A stretch of DNA of 64,000 nucleotides from Pseudochryseolinea flava (GTDB lineage Bacteria > Bacteroidota > Bacteroidia > Cytophagales > Cyclobacteriaceae), in assembly GCF_003286915.1 (NCBI RefSeq), contig NZ_QMFY01000003.1:186001-250000 (forward strand), read 5' to 3'. Position numbers and translations under genes: made by a program. Of the stretch, positions 8,917 through 17,244 are shown piece by piece (the stretch's first letter is position 1; every line of letters starts with the position of its first letter). Under the pieces are notes generated by a model. It was given only the letters and a program-made list of their open reading frames with translations. It ran no database searches and was not told where the DNA came from.

Positions 8917-10611
8917 ATGGAAGTCGTAGAAAAGAAAAATAAGAACAAGAAGTATAAGCCGATCTTGGAAGACATTCCTGATTGGCCGGTATACCAGTTG
9001 AGCAAGAACCGCAAAGAGTTCATTGAAGAAGTAGCAATGAAAGCTTTTCAGCGGATCAAAGAGGTTCGTCCAACCACTAAACACGTGATTGACGAACTCG
9101 AGGCTACCGTATACCGTGAACAGCAACGCATGAAACGCAACCGCTGGCGCGTTGACCCGGAAGATGAACCGCGTTTCTGGGCGGGCATCAAGGAAGAGCT
9201 GGTTGCACTGGCATCTAAAACGCCAGAAGAAACACAAGTGAAAGCCGATGAGTTGTTGCTTCGCATCGTATCGCGCTATGCCAATGAAATTGCCGGAAAT
9301 TTCAAACCTACTTCTTATCGCTTTACCCGCGAGATTGTTAAGTTTTGGTTCGGTCGTTTGCTGAATGGCGCACGTGTAAAAAAGTTCGGTGCAATCTTTA
9401 GAAATCGTTATACGCTTCGCGATAAAATTCACATCGTCGGAAAGGTGAAACACCTTCGAAAACTGGCCTCACAAGGCACGGTAATCATGGTGCCTACACA
9501 TTTCAGTAATCTTGATTCCATACTCATCGGATGGGTCATCCACTCCCTGGGATTGCCTGCATTTATCTACGGCGCAGGGCTCAATCTTTTTAACATCAAG
9601 ATCTTCGCCTACTTTATGAACAGCCTTGGCGCGTATAAAGTAGATCGTCGAAAGAAGAATGTACCATACCTGGAGACGCTCAAGCTCTACTCCACCTTAG
9701 CGATTCAAAAGGGTGCGCATAGCCTATTCTTCCCAGGTGGAACACGCTCACGATCGGGTATGATCGAAAAGCAGCTCAAGTTGGGATTGCTCAATTCAAC
9801 AATCGAAGCGCAGCGCAACCTGTACCTCGACGCTAAACCTGGCGAAGAGGTGCGCAAAATTTTCATCGTTCCTGTTTCGTTGAATTATCACTTCGTACTG
9901 GAAGCACCTGACCTGATCGACGAGTACCTCTCTGCGAAGGGGCAAGACCGTTATCTGCCGGAGCAAGACAAATACGGAAGCTGGCAGCTGCTGCAATTCC
10001 TATTCAAGTTTTTTACGAAAGGTTCAAATATTTCGGTCTCTATTGGTCGCGGACTGGACATCATGGGAAATTATGTTGACGATGATGGAAATAGCTTGGA
10101 TGCGCAAGGGCGTGTGATCGACACAAAAGATTATTTCCTGAGTAGCGGCGAGCTCTCCATAGACAAACAACGTGAGGACGAGTACACACGGATGTTGAGT
10201 CAAAAGATTGTCGCCGAGTATCATCGCATCAACCGCGTTTTTGCAAGTCACCTTGTCGCATTTGTCGCCTTTGAGATGTGGCAGAAAAAACATCCAAAGC
10301 TCGACCTGTTTGGATTGCTGCGTTTACCAGAGGAGGATCAGGTGTTGGATTATGAAGAATTCCGTGCAACTTGTAAGCGCGTTCGCAAGCAGATCTATCA
10401 ACTTAAAGATGAAGGCAAAGTTTATTATGCTACACATCTGAAGGGCAAGATCGATTTGGTAATTCGACACGGGTTAGAGAACGTGGGCATTTTCCATTTG
10501 AAACGTCCATTGTTGTTGAACAAAGAAGGCAACATTATCACGAAGGATTTTAACACATTGTATTACTACCACAACAGGCTAGTCGGCTATGAGCTTGAAA
10601 AGTTTATCTGA
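8917..10611 (+). CDS. PlsB-like glycerol-3-phosphate/1-acyl-G3P acyltransferase
   Basis: Membrane-associated acyltransferase for the first acylations of phospholipid synthesis. From ATG 8917 it has 564 residues (the frame is open to a TTG at 8884). The PlsC/PlsB domain lies near residues 185-290: HFSNLD gives the catalytic H-x4-D (His195, Asp200), and FPGGTRSRSG is the phosphate-binding motif. In most relatives that motif reads FPEGTR or FVEGGR, so a Gly stands in place of the usual Glu. The long N- and C-terminal regions resemble PlsB more than the short PlsC. Its 3' end overlaps gpsA by 23 bases, which couples synthesis and use of glycerol 3-phosphate. Confidence 0.85.
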   Translation: MEVVEKKNKNKKYKPILEDIPDWPVYQLSKNRKEFIEEVAMKAFQRIKEVRPTTKHVIDELEATVYREQQRMKRNRWRVDPEDEPRFWAGIKEELVALASKTPEETQVKADELLLRIVSRYANEIAGNFKPTSYRFTREIVKFWFGRLLNGARVKKFGAIFRNRYTLRDKIHIVGKVKHLRKLASQGTVIMVPTHFSNLDSILIGWVIHSLGLPAFIYGAGLNLFNIKIFAYFMNSLGAYKVDRRKKNVPYLETLKLYSTLAIQKGAHSLFFPGGTRSRSGMIEKQLKLGLLNSTIEAQRNLYLDAKPGEEVRKIFIVPVSLNYHFVLEAPDLIDEYLSAKGQDRYLPEQDKYGSWQLLQFLFKFFTKGSNISVSIGRGLDIMGNYVDDDGNSLDAQGRVIDTKDYFLSSGELSIDKQREDEYTRMLSQKIVAEYHRINRVFASHLVAFVAFEMWQKKHPKLDLFGLLRLPEEDQVLDYEEFRATCKRVRKQIYQLKDEGKVYYATHLKGKIDLVIRHGLENVGIFHLKRPLLLNKEGNIITKDFNTLYYYHNRLVGYELEKFI

Positions 10612-11647
10612 TGATAAGCCGGTTGGCGTAATCGGTGCTGGAAACTTCGGTAGTGCGGTAGCCAATTTGGTAGCGCAACATCGGAATGTACTCCTGTATG
10701 CCCGTGACGAAAAAGTGATTCGTCGCATTTTGGAAACGAAAGAAAATCGTGGCCATACGATGCACGCCAATATAACACCCACCACTGATCTTGGTCGCGT
10801 GGCGGAGCAATGTGAGGTGATTTTCCCAATCGTTCCATCGGCGCATTTTCGCACAATGATGAAACAGTTATCGCCGTTCCTCCACCCTTATCATATTTTG
10901 ATTCATGGGACAAAAGGTTTTGACATCACTTTGCCACCAGATCAGACACTCGAGTCTGTAGATAAACTCACCCGTGATCATGTTAAAACGATCAGCGAGG
11001 TGATCATGGAAGAGAGCGTTGTCGTTCGTGTAGGTTGCCTGGCAGGACCGAATCTCTCGAAAGAACTTGCTGCAGGACAGCCCGCGGCGACCGTTGTTGC
11101 CAGTCACTTTAACGAGGTGATCAGCTTAGGTAAAAAATTACTTCGTAACGATCGCTTCCAAGTTTACGGCAATAACGACTTGACCGGCGTTGAACTCGCA
11201 GGTGTCTTGAAGAACATCATCGCCATTGCCGCAGGTGCCTTAAAAGGCTTAGGATACGGGGAGAATGCGAAAGGCCTTTTGATTAGTCGCGGGATGGTGG
11301 AGATGGTTTATCTCGGTCGTGCATTGGGCGGTAATACCACTGCGTTTCTTGGCATCGCCGGTGTTGGGGATTTGGTAACCACTTGCAATAGTTCGTTGAG
11401 TCGGAATTTCACCGTCGGCTACAACCTTGCACAAGGCATGAAACTCGATCAAATCCTTGCTAATACTGATGAAGTTGCGGAAGGTATCAACACGATTAAG
11501 ATTGCAAAAAAATGTTCTGACTATTACGGGGTGAGAGCTCCCATTACGAATACCTTGTATCGCGTACTCTTCGAGGATTTGCCGATGAGTCGCGCGTTAA
11601 GTTACCTGATGCGCTACCCGCTAAATGTAGACATCGATTTTCTATAG
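10589..11647 (+). CDS. gpsA: Glycerol-3-phosphate dehydrogenase [NAD(P)+]
   Basis: Reduces dihydroxyacetone phosphate to sn-glycerol 3-phosphate, the backbone of phospholipids. The 352-residue protein has the N-terminal Rossmann motif GVIGAGNFGSAVA, the GTKGFD segment, the AGPNLSKEL stretch, the catalytic lysine region ELAGVLKNIIAIAAG, and GVGDLVTTC. Length is normal for the family. The ATG lies inside the acyltransferase gene in another frame, a strong sign of translational coupling. The next gene is on the other strand. Confidence 0.96.
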   Translation: MSLKSLSDDKPVGVIGAGNFGSAVANLVAQHRNVLLYARDEKVIRRILETKENRGHTMHANITPTTDLGRVAEQCEVIFPIVPSAHFRTMMKQLSPFLHPYHILIHGTKGFDITLPPDQTLESVDKLTRDHVKTISEVIMEESVVVRVGCLAGPNLSKELAAGQPAATVVASHFNEVISLGKKLLRNDRFQVYGNNDLTGVELAGVLKNIIAIAAGALKGLGYGENAKGLLISRGMVEMVYLGRALGGNTTAFLGIAGVGDLVTTCNSSLSRNFTVGYNLAQGMKLDQILANTDEVAEGINTIKIAKKCSDYYGVRAPITNTLYRVLFEDLPMSRALSYLMRYPLNVDIDFL

Positions 11648-11692
11648 TCCGTTCCGATTGATCTGTCAACCTTGAACAAACATAAACGACCG

Positions 11693-11920
11693 CTATCGCA
11701 GTTTATAGTAATTATATAAGTACGCACACGCTTCACTTTCCGAGGAAAAAGTTTTCACGTTATTGCGCTCACCTTCTTGGTCGACGTATAGAACAATCCA
11801 TTCTTTAAAGTCATAGAAGAGAATCATGCGATCAGGGCTAAGCGTTCCATCCAGCGAATATGCATCAGACGACACTTCAAGCTCATCGAGCTTTTGCTTG
11901 AGTTGACAAGTATCCATCAT
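11693..11920 (-). CDS. Small hypothetical protein, immunity-protein-like fold possible
   Basis: The frame is open from 12034, but I prefer the double-Met start at 11920, giving 75 residues (MMDTCQLKQK...). The second part has the order YSLDG, an acidic-basic pair, a strand ending in W-I-V-L-Y, then E-R and FSSESEACAYLY. This layout resembles small proteins often labelled as putative immunity proteins or DUFs, but the resemblance is weak and no toxin gene is adjacent. It ends 46 bases from gpsA (convergent). Confidence 0.5.
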   Translation of the reverse strand: MMDTCQLKQKLDELEVSSDAYSLDGTLSPDRMILFYDFKEWIVLYVDQEGERNNVKTFSSESEACAYLYNYYKLR

Positions 11921-12076
11921 TGAACACAACTTTTTTATTACAACGATTAAGTTAAGTCTTAAACCTTCTAGCAAGTTTACGGTAATGCCGGCAACGATCA
12001 ACAATGTAAATGTAACATCGTTGGTAACGTTCATGCAACGATGAACAGGTTAATGTCAGGAAATCCGGACGAGTTT

Positions 12077-12475
12077 CTATTTTTTTAGTTTAGCGACAAT
12101 CTGGTCAGCTACCAATTTTAATTGTTCCTGGGTGGGATGCAGTTTTGCACGGGTAAAATTAACATCATCCGCGCTATTCATAGGCACCAAATGCACATGT
12201 GTATGGGGTACTTCAAGACCGATTACCGACACACCAATTCGTTTACAAGGTATAGCCGCTTGTATTGCATGCGCCACAGGTTTTGCAAACAACATTAGAC
12301 CTGCGAGTTTCTCATCTTGCAGGTCAAAAATATAATCGACTTCTTTTTTAGGCACGATAAGCGTGTGGCCCATCACCAAAGGCGTAATATCTAAAAAGGC
12401 GATATAGTGATCGTCTTCAGCGATAATATGGCCTGGAATTTCTCTGTTTATGATGCGTGTAAAAATAGAAGCCAT
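12077..12475 (-). CDS. HIT family protein (histidine triad nucleotide hydrolase)
   Basis: Hydrolyses nucleoside phosphoramidates or similar nucleotide conjugates. The 132-residue protein has the C-terminal triad HTHVHLVP, with the family form H-x-H-x-H, and the upstream block GHTLIVPKKEVDYIFDL. It starts 21 bases after greA on the same strand, and the two probably form an operon. The natural substrate in bacteria is not known. Confidence 0.93.
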   Translation of the reverse strand: MASIFTRIINREIPGHIIAEDDHYIAFLDITPLVMGHTLIVPKKEVDYIFDLQDEKLAGLMLFAKPVAHAIQAAIPCKRIGVSVIGLEVPHTHVHLVPMNSADDVNFTRAKLHPTQEQLKLVADQIVAKLKK

Positions 12476-12496
12476 CGGTATTGAATCTGAAATTAA

Positions 12497-12973
12497 CTAT
12501 TGACCAATATTTACAATCTCGAATTCCATCTCACCTGCCGGTGTTTTGATCATGGCGGTCTCGCCCTTCTTTTTACCAAGCAGACCTTTACCGATCGGTG
12601 ACATAGTCGAGATTTTGCCAGCTTTAAGATCAGCTTCTTCTTCAGACACGAGTGTATACGTTACTGAAGCGCCATTCTTCTTGTTCTTAATGGTCACCTT
12701 TGAAAGAATAGAGACTTTCGAAGTATCAATATTGGTTTCATCTAATAAACGAGCATTAGACACAAGGTCTTCCAGCTGCGCGATCTTTGCTTCCAAATGA
12801 CCTTGCGCATCTTTCGCAGCATCATACTCGGCGTTCTCACTAAGGTCACCTTTGTCACGTGCCTCCGCAATTTGACGAGCGATATCTGCACGGCCTTTTG
12901 ACTTTAACTCTGCCAATTCACCTTTCAGTTTTTCCAACCCATCTTTCGTGTAGTATGAAATTTTCTTACTCAT
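12497..12973 (-). CDS. greA: Transcription elongation factor GreA
   Basis: Rescues backtracked RNA polymerase by promoting transcript cleavage. From ATG 12973 it is 158 residues, the standard length, with an N-terminal coiled coil holding DLSENAEYDAAKDAQ (the acidic tip residues D and E) and a C-terminal FKBP-like half with SPIGKGLLGKKKGE. The open frame runs on to 13072, but that part covers a hairpin terminator and is not GreA-like. A good promoter lies at 13060-13089 and the hairpin lies between it and the gene, so the leader may be attenuated. Confidence 0.95.
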   Translation of the reverse strand: MSKKISYYTKDGLEKLKGELAELKSKGRADIARQIAEARDKGDLSENAEYDAAKDAQGHLEAKIAQLEDLVSNARLLDETNIDTSKVSILSKVTIKNKKNGASVTYTLVSEEEADLKAGKISTMSPIGKGLLGKKKGETAMIKTPAGEMEFEIVNIGQ

Positions 12974-13013
12974 GTTTTCAATGTTTCGTTTTGATGCCGA
13001 TGTTATTCGGGCA

Positions 13014-13052
13014 ATAAAAAAAAGAACAACGGCCTCGTTCCCGAAGCCGTTG
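13014..13052 (-). terminator. Intrinsic terminator or attenuator before greA
   Basis: On the minus strand CAACGGC/GCCGTTG form a seven-base stem with a 12-base loop, followed by a long T tract. It is 55 bases downstream of the pentapeptide gene. It also lies right after the putative greA promoter, so it could act on both transcripts. Confidence 0.75.
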
Positions 13053-13059
13053 CTAATGG

Positions 13060-13089
13060 CAAAGGTAATCATTTATTTTTTCCACGCAA
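13060..13089 (-). promoter_or_regulatory. Promoter of greA-HIT (TTG-N19-TACCTTTG)
   Basis: On the minus strand a TTG (13087-13089) is spaced exactly 19 bases from TACCTTTG (13060-13067), matching the Bacteroidetes -33/-7 consensus. The start of transcription would be near 13053, just where the terminator-like hairpin begins. Confidence 0.6.
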
Positions 13090-13106
13090 GCCAGCGCGGA
13101 ACCCGA

Positions 13107-13952
13107 TCAAACACCGACCAATTCCGGAAGCGCGGTTCTAATTTGCTCGAGGATCTCATCGTCGAATTTCGCTAGATAAAGGGTCTTTACTTTCGACAGT
13201 TGTTCAACGGTCAATCCTTTCGCTCCACGAAGATCTGCTTTGTAAAGACTCGCGTTTTCAAAGTCTGCACCCATCAGATAACAATTCTGCAGATTGGCCT
13301 CCATTAAAAATGCATTGCTAAAATTCGCTTTGATCAAAAAGGCATTCTCAAATTGTGCTTTGATCAAGAATGCATCTTTAAAATTCGCACCACTCGCATA
13401 CGCACTTTGCAAGTTTGCTTGATTCAAATTAGAATTTTCAAAGTTGGTTTGATTAAGTCGCGCGTTCTCAAGGTTTGACTCGATCAACGACGATTGTGAA
13501 ATATTAGCAGAATTCATATTCGACGCCGCTAAGTTCACATAGTTCAAGTTTGTTCTTGGGAGATAACAATTCACCAAATTGATCTCATGAATTTTATGTC
13601 GGTTGAGACGCTTAATATTACCCACCGTACGAAAGGCCGCTTCTTCTGATTCCCATAATCTAAAGTCGTCGATCTCATCTTTATAGGTCCGAATGCGCTG
13701 ACGGGTCTCTCCGTTTTTATTAAGCCAGAATATAAGAATACCAATCACAGCAATATCGAAGATCATACCGTGAGCTTCCGCGAGAATTTGCTGAATAAAC
13801 GTATCGAAATCGCGGAGGTAATATTTGAAACTTAGTCCCAACACAAGGACCGTAACAAGCATGAGCACAAGCGTCGATGTGAGCAAAGGTTTTTCTATAA
13901 TAGAATTAAAAACCTCTCCAATTTTTTTAGCACGCTTGTCGAAAAAGCCCAT
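13107..13952 (-). CDS. Pentapeptide-repeat membrane protein
   Basis: A 281-residue protein. Two membrane segments lie near residues 24-45 and 63-80. They are followed by a charged linker (ETRQRIRTYKDEIDDFRLW), then roughly twenty pentapeptide units of A(N/D)LxX type from ~125 to 240 (examples: ANLQSAYASGANF, KANFSNAFLMEAN). Such repeats fold as a right-handed quadrilateral beta helix. The two-membrane-plus-repeat layout is common but its role is not known. It is a single gene with its own terminator at 13014-13052; the dehydrogenase upstream ends 49 bases away. Confidence 0.88.
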   Translation of the reverse strand: MGFFDKRAKKIGEVFNSIIEKPLLTSTLVLMLVTVLVLGLSFKYYLRDFDTFIQQILAEAHGMIFDIAVIGILIFWLNKNGETRQRIRTYKDEIDDFRLWESEEAAFRTVGNIKRLNRHKIHEINLVNCYLPRTNLNYVNLAASNMNSANISQSSLIESNLENARLNQTNFENSNLNQANLQSAYASGANFKDAFLIKAQFENAFLIKANFSNAFLMEANLQNCYLMGADFENASLYKADLRGAKGLTVEQLSKVKTLYLAKFDDEILEQIRTALPELVGV

Positions 13953-14001
13953 GAGGTGAAATCCAGTTAACTACAAACTACTTTAAATTAGCATTTTCAA
14001 A

Positions 14002-14937
14002 TTAAAGCGCCAGCGAAAGAGCTTTGATTTTATCCACCAAAGCTACATTAATTTTTACGTGCGACTCAAACGTCCACCCAGCAATGTGTGGGGTTAATAT
14101 TACATTAGATTTTTGTTTGAGAACATAAAAAGCTTGCGCCTGTTGTTCCGATAGTGTATGTAGTTTTTCATTTTCGAGCACATCCAACACGGCTGCGCGC
14201 ACCTTCTTGGATTCTACTGCCGATGCAATTTCATGTAACGGTAAAATTTCACCCCGTGCTGTGTTGATCAATATGATAGATTTCTGAAATCGGTTCAAAA
14301 ATGAAGTGTTAACCATCCCACGTGTCTCAGCGGTAAGCGGGATATGGAGACTCAAAACATCACTTTCACGAAAGAGATCGTCCATCGACGCGGCCTTGCA
14401 AAATGCATCTGCGTAATCGGTTTTGTACTTATCGTAAGCCAAAACATTACATCCAAATCCTGACAGTCTCCGCGCAAACGATGAGCCCATGTTCCCATAA
14501 CCAATGATGCCCACAGTCTTTCCCATAATCTCCTCACCCCTATTTTCTTCGCGCAGCCAAACTTTCTCCCTCACTTCGGCATTCGCACGCGGTATGTGCC
14601 GCATCACACTAAGCAGTGCGCCTAATGCATACTCAGCTACAGCATCACGGTTGCCTTCTGATGCATGCAGGATGGCAATTCGTTTTTCTTGGAGATAAGA
14701 AACATCAAGATTGTCAATACCAGCGCCTGCCCTGGCGATAAACTTAAACGTTGGATTCTCACCAAGAAGATCACGATCAACATGGGTCTTACTTCGAATG
14801 ATCAAACCATCGTAGCCACGGTGTATCGTTTTTATCTCGTCTCGCGTTATTGTTGGTTGATAATCATACTCCCATTGAATTTCTTGTAGTAGCGAGAATA
14901 TACTCTCGTGCATTGTATCGACAATCAGACAGCGCAT
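14002..14937 (-). CDS. D-isomer-specific 2-hydroxyacid dehydrogenase (SerA-like)
   Basis: NAD-dependent oxidoreductase of the D-3-phosphoglycerate dehydrogenase/hydroxypyruvate reductase superfamily. The 311-residue protein has GIIGYGNMGSSFA for NAD binding, an Arg in NTARGEI, a Glu in DVLENEKL and a His in TPHIAGWT, the usual catalytic Arg-Glu-His set. It lacks the C-terminal ACT domain of long SerA forms, so it is the short type. The exact substrate cannot be told from sequence; 3-phosphoglycerate, glyoxylate and lactate remain possible. The ATG is four bases after mgtE, suggesting an operon rsmA-mgtE-dehydrogenase. Confidence 0.88.
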   Translation of the reverse strand: MRCLIVDTMHESIFSLLQEIQWEYDYQPTITRDEIKTIHRGYDGLIIRSKTHVDRDLLGENPTFKFIARAGAGIDNLDVSYLQEKRIAILHASEGNRDAVAEYALGALLSVMRHIPRANAEVREKVWLREENRGEEIMGKTVGIIGYGNMGSSFARRLSGFGCNVLAYDKYKTDYADAFCKAASMDDLFRESDVLSLHIPLTAETRGMVNTSFLNRFQKSIILINTARGEILPLHEIASAVESKKVRAAVLDVLENEKLHTLSEQQAQAFYVLKQKSNVILTPHIAGWTFESHVKINVALVDKIKALSLAL

Positions 14938-14941
14938 GACA

Positions 14942-16297
14942 TTAAAGCATCAAATGAATGGTGAAGAAATATAGGGTTAATCCCAATAGGTCGTTTATGG
15001 TTGTAATGAATGGACCTGCGGCTAACGCGGGATTAAATCCATAACGGTTCAATACCAAAGGCGTGATCGTGCCAATAAATGAAGCGAACACGACAACACT
15101 GAACAGCGCTAATGATACCACCGTTGAAAGCTCATACTCTTTGAACAAAAATACATTGGCCACAAAAACCAACACGGAGAGGAATAATCCATTAAGAATG
15201 GCTACAAAAAAAACTTTTACCAAACGCTTCCATAATCCATCATCGACGAAGTCGGGATTTGCTAAGCTCTGTACGATCAATGACGACGATTGTATTCCTA
15301 CATTTCCGCCTGTTGCTTGAATGAGCGGTGTAAAAAATGCAATCGCTGTGACACGTGCTAATTCATTTTCAAAAAGCCCCATGAACTTTGCATTCATAAG
15401 CCCGCCCGCAATACCGATCAACAACCACGGAAGACGCGCACGTGTATTTCGCCAAACGCTATCGTCTTCTTCTACGTTCTCTGTAATACCCGCCATCATC
15501 TGACGTTCTTCATCGGCTTGTTCCGTGATCACATCAACAACGTCATCGATGGTAATGCGCCCCACAAGTTGTCCATGTACATTCACGACGGGAACAGATT
15601 CGAGATCGTATTTTTTCATCACCTCGGCTACCTCCCAATCTTCCATGTACGTTTCAACACTGACGATATCTTTCTCGTAAATATCGGCTACAATTTTCTT
15701 CGCATCTGAAATAATGAGATCTTGTAACGCAACTTTACCCAGAAGCATGTCTGTCGCATCAACTACGTATACTTGGTAAAACTTCGACACATTCTCGGCC
15801 TGCTTTCTAATTTCCTCCACACATTCAACGACAGTCCAATTGATTCTCGCTTTAATCAATTCCTTCGCCATCAACCCACCTGCAACATTCTCTTCGTAAC
15901 GTAAAAGTTCGGTTACTTGAATGCGTAATTCTTGCTCGAGTCCGCCCAGTACGATCTCGCGATCTTTTACGGGAAGCTCGTGTAAAATGTCTGCCGCATC
16001 ATCAGATGCAAGTTGATTGAGCAACTGCACAACCTCCGGCAATTGATATATTTTGATATTCCGCTTGCGCGTATCAGGATCAAGATCTCGAATTACTTCA
16101 GATTGCACTTCAATGGGAAGCAAGTCCATGACATACTTCGATTCTACTGCGTTGAACTCATATAAGAGACTCGTGATATCCGCAGGCTTTACATCGATGA
16201 GCGACTGCTGAATGAAATTCTGGTCACGTTCATCCAGGGCTTGCTGGAAGCGATCGCGGAATTCTTTCGTCAACTCAAATTCAACCAATTGCTCCAC
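14942..16297 (-). CDS. mgtE: Magnesium transporter MgtE
   Basis: Inner-membrane Mg2+ channel. The 451-residue protein follows the family order: an N-terminal MgtE superhelical domain (residues ~20-135), paired CBS domains (~140-260, with VPVVNVHGQLVGRITIDDVVDV), then five membrane segments from ~285, including the pore signature TPLIQATGGNVGIQSS and FNPALAAGPFITTINDLLGL. The start is GTG at 16297, which lies within rsmA (17-base overlap), so translation is probably coupled. Confidence 0.95.
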   Translation of the reverse strand: MEQLVEFELTKEFRDRFQQALDERDQNFIQQSLIDVKPADITSLLYEFNAVESKYVMDLLPIEVQSEVIRDLDPDTRKRNIKIYQLPEVVQLLNQLASDDAADILHELPVKDREIVLGGLEQELRIQVTELLRYEENVAGGLMAKELIKARINWTVVECVEEIRKQAENVSKFYQVYVVDATDMLLGKVALQDLIISDAKKIVADIYEKDIVSVETYMEDWEVAEVMKKYDLESVPVVNVHGQLVGRITIDDVVDVITEQADEERQMMAGITENVEEDDSVWRNTRARLPWLLIGIAGGLMNAKFMGLFENELARVTAIAFFTPLIQATGGNVGIQSSSLIVQSLANPDFVDDGLWKRLVKVFFVAILNGLFLSVLVFVANVFLFKEYELSTVVSLALFSVVVFASFIGTITPLVLNRYGFNPALAAGPFITTINDLLGLTLYFFTIHLML

Positions 16298-17087
16298 GAC
16301 TGTCTTCTATTTTTTGGGTAAGGAAAATGAAGTCATCAACGCTGAGTTGCTCCGCACGTTTATCCAGTAGCGGCAGCGATGTGACTACGGTAGCCAAATT
16401 TAGATTTTTTAGTGCGTTGCGCAAGGTCTTGCGACGGTTATTGAACCCTTGCTTCACTACCTGAACAAAAAGTATTTCATCGCAAGGAAGTGACTGTACG
16501 TTATTTCTTCTCAATCGTATCACCGCCGACATTACTTTTGGTGGTGGCGTAAATACCCCTGGCGATACTTTGAAAAGCATGTCGATGTGATAGTATGCCT
16601 GGAGAAGCACGCTTAAAATGCCATACGTTTTATTGCCATGCTTCGCTGCGATACGGTCTGCTACTTCTTTCTGCAGCATGCATACAACTTGATCTACCTG
16701 ATGACGATGATCGAGTACGCGAAAGAAAATCTGCGAAGAAATATTGTAGGGAAAATTTCCGATCACCGAAAAATGACCACCAAATACGGTGGTGAGGTCG
16801 AGCTTCAAAAAATCGCCCTCGATAATACGTTCGCGCAGTAAAGGATAATGTTGCTTTAAATAGACTACCGATTCACGGTCAATTTCAATCAACTTCAAAT
16901 CAACATCATTCGCCTCCGCCAAAAATTTCGTGAGTACCCCCATCCCTGGACCTATTTCTAAGACTTCATTACTCCCCTCCGCCAATTGTAGTCCGTCAAC
17001 AATTTTTTTTGCAATACTCTGATCGTGCAAAAAGTGTTGTCCGAGGAACTTCTTAGGCCTTACTTTATCCGATTTTTCTACGCGCAT
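16281..17087 (-). CDS. rsmA: 16S rRNA dimethyladenosine transferase
   Basis: Dimethylates two adjacent adenosines in helix 45 of 16S rRNA during 30S maturation. The 268-residue protein has KKFLGQHFLHDQ at the N-terminus, SAM motif VLEIGPGMGVLT, and the catalytic NFPYNISSQIF. The ATG at 17087 fits the family; the frame is open further but would run through a repeat arm. It overlaps mgtE by 17 bases and is divergent from pdxA. A -7 box is directly upstream. Confidence 0.96.
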   Translation of the reverse strand: MRVEKSDKVRPKKFLGQHFLHDQSIAKKIVDGLQLAEGSNEVLEIGPGMGVLTKFLAEANDVDLKLIEIDRESVVYLKQHYPLLRERIIEGDFLKLDLTTVFGGHFSVIGNFPYNISSQIFFRVLDHRHQVDQVVCMLQKEVADRIAAKHGNKTYGILSVLLQAYYHIDMLFKVSPGVFTPPPKVMSAVIRLRRNNVQSLPCDEILFVQVVKQGFNNRRKTLRNALKNLNLATVVTSLPLLDKRAEQLSVDDFIFLTQKIEDSRGAIG

Positions 17088-17092
17088 AAATG

Positions 17093-17100
17093 CAAAAGTA
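17093..17100 (-). promoter_or_regulatory. -7 box (TACTTTTG) of rsmA-mgtE
   Basis: Exact TAnnTTTG match on the minus strand, five bases before the rsmA ATG. It abuts the left arm of the inverted element at 17101. A transcript from here would have little or no leader. Confidence 0.5.
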
Positions 17101-17176
17101 GTCTGAAAGTCCGGAGTCCGAAAATCGAACAATACGAAAGACGTTCAAAAGGCTGCCTCACTTTGGACTTTCAGTC
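17101..17176. repeat. Imperfect inverted element between rsmA and pdxA
   Basis: The left arm GTCTGAAAGTCCGGAG (17101-17116) is repeated in inverted form by the right arm at 17161-17176 with 13 of 16 positions matching; the words AGTCC/GGACT recur inside. The arms could form one long hairpin. It lies in a divergent promoter region, unlike most others in this window. Confidence 0.55.
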
Positions 17177-17244
17177 AATCCGTGGAGAGTGCTTGCATCT
17201 TACTTCCGTGTTCGTTAACTCGCAGAGTATTGTAACCATGAAGC

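Noticed and set aside
12974-13072. N-terminal extension of greA
   Set aside because: It would translate a terminator hairpin and T tract; the ATG at 12973 gives the standard 158 residues.
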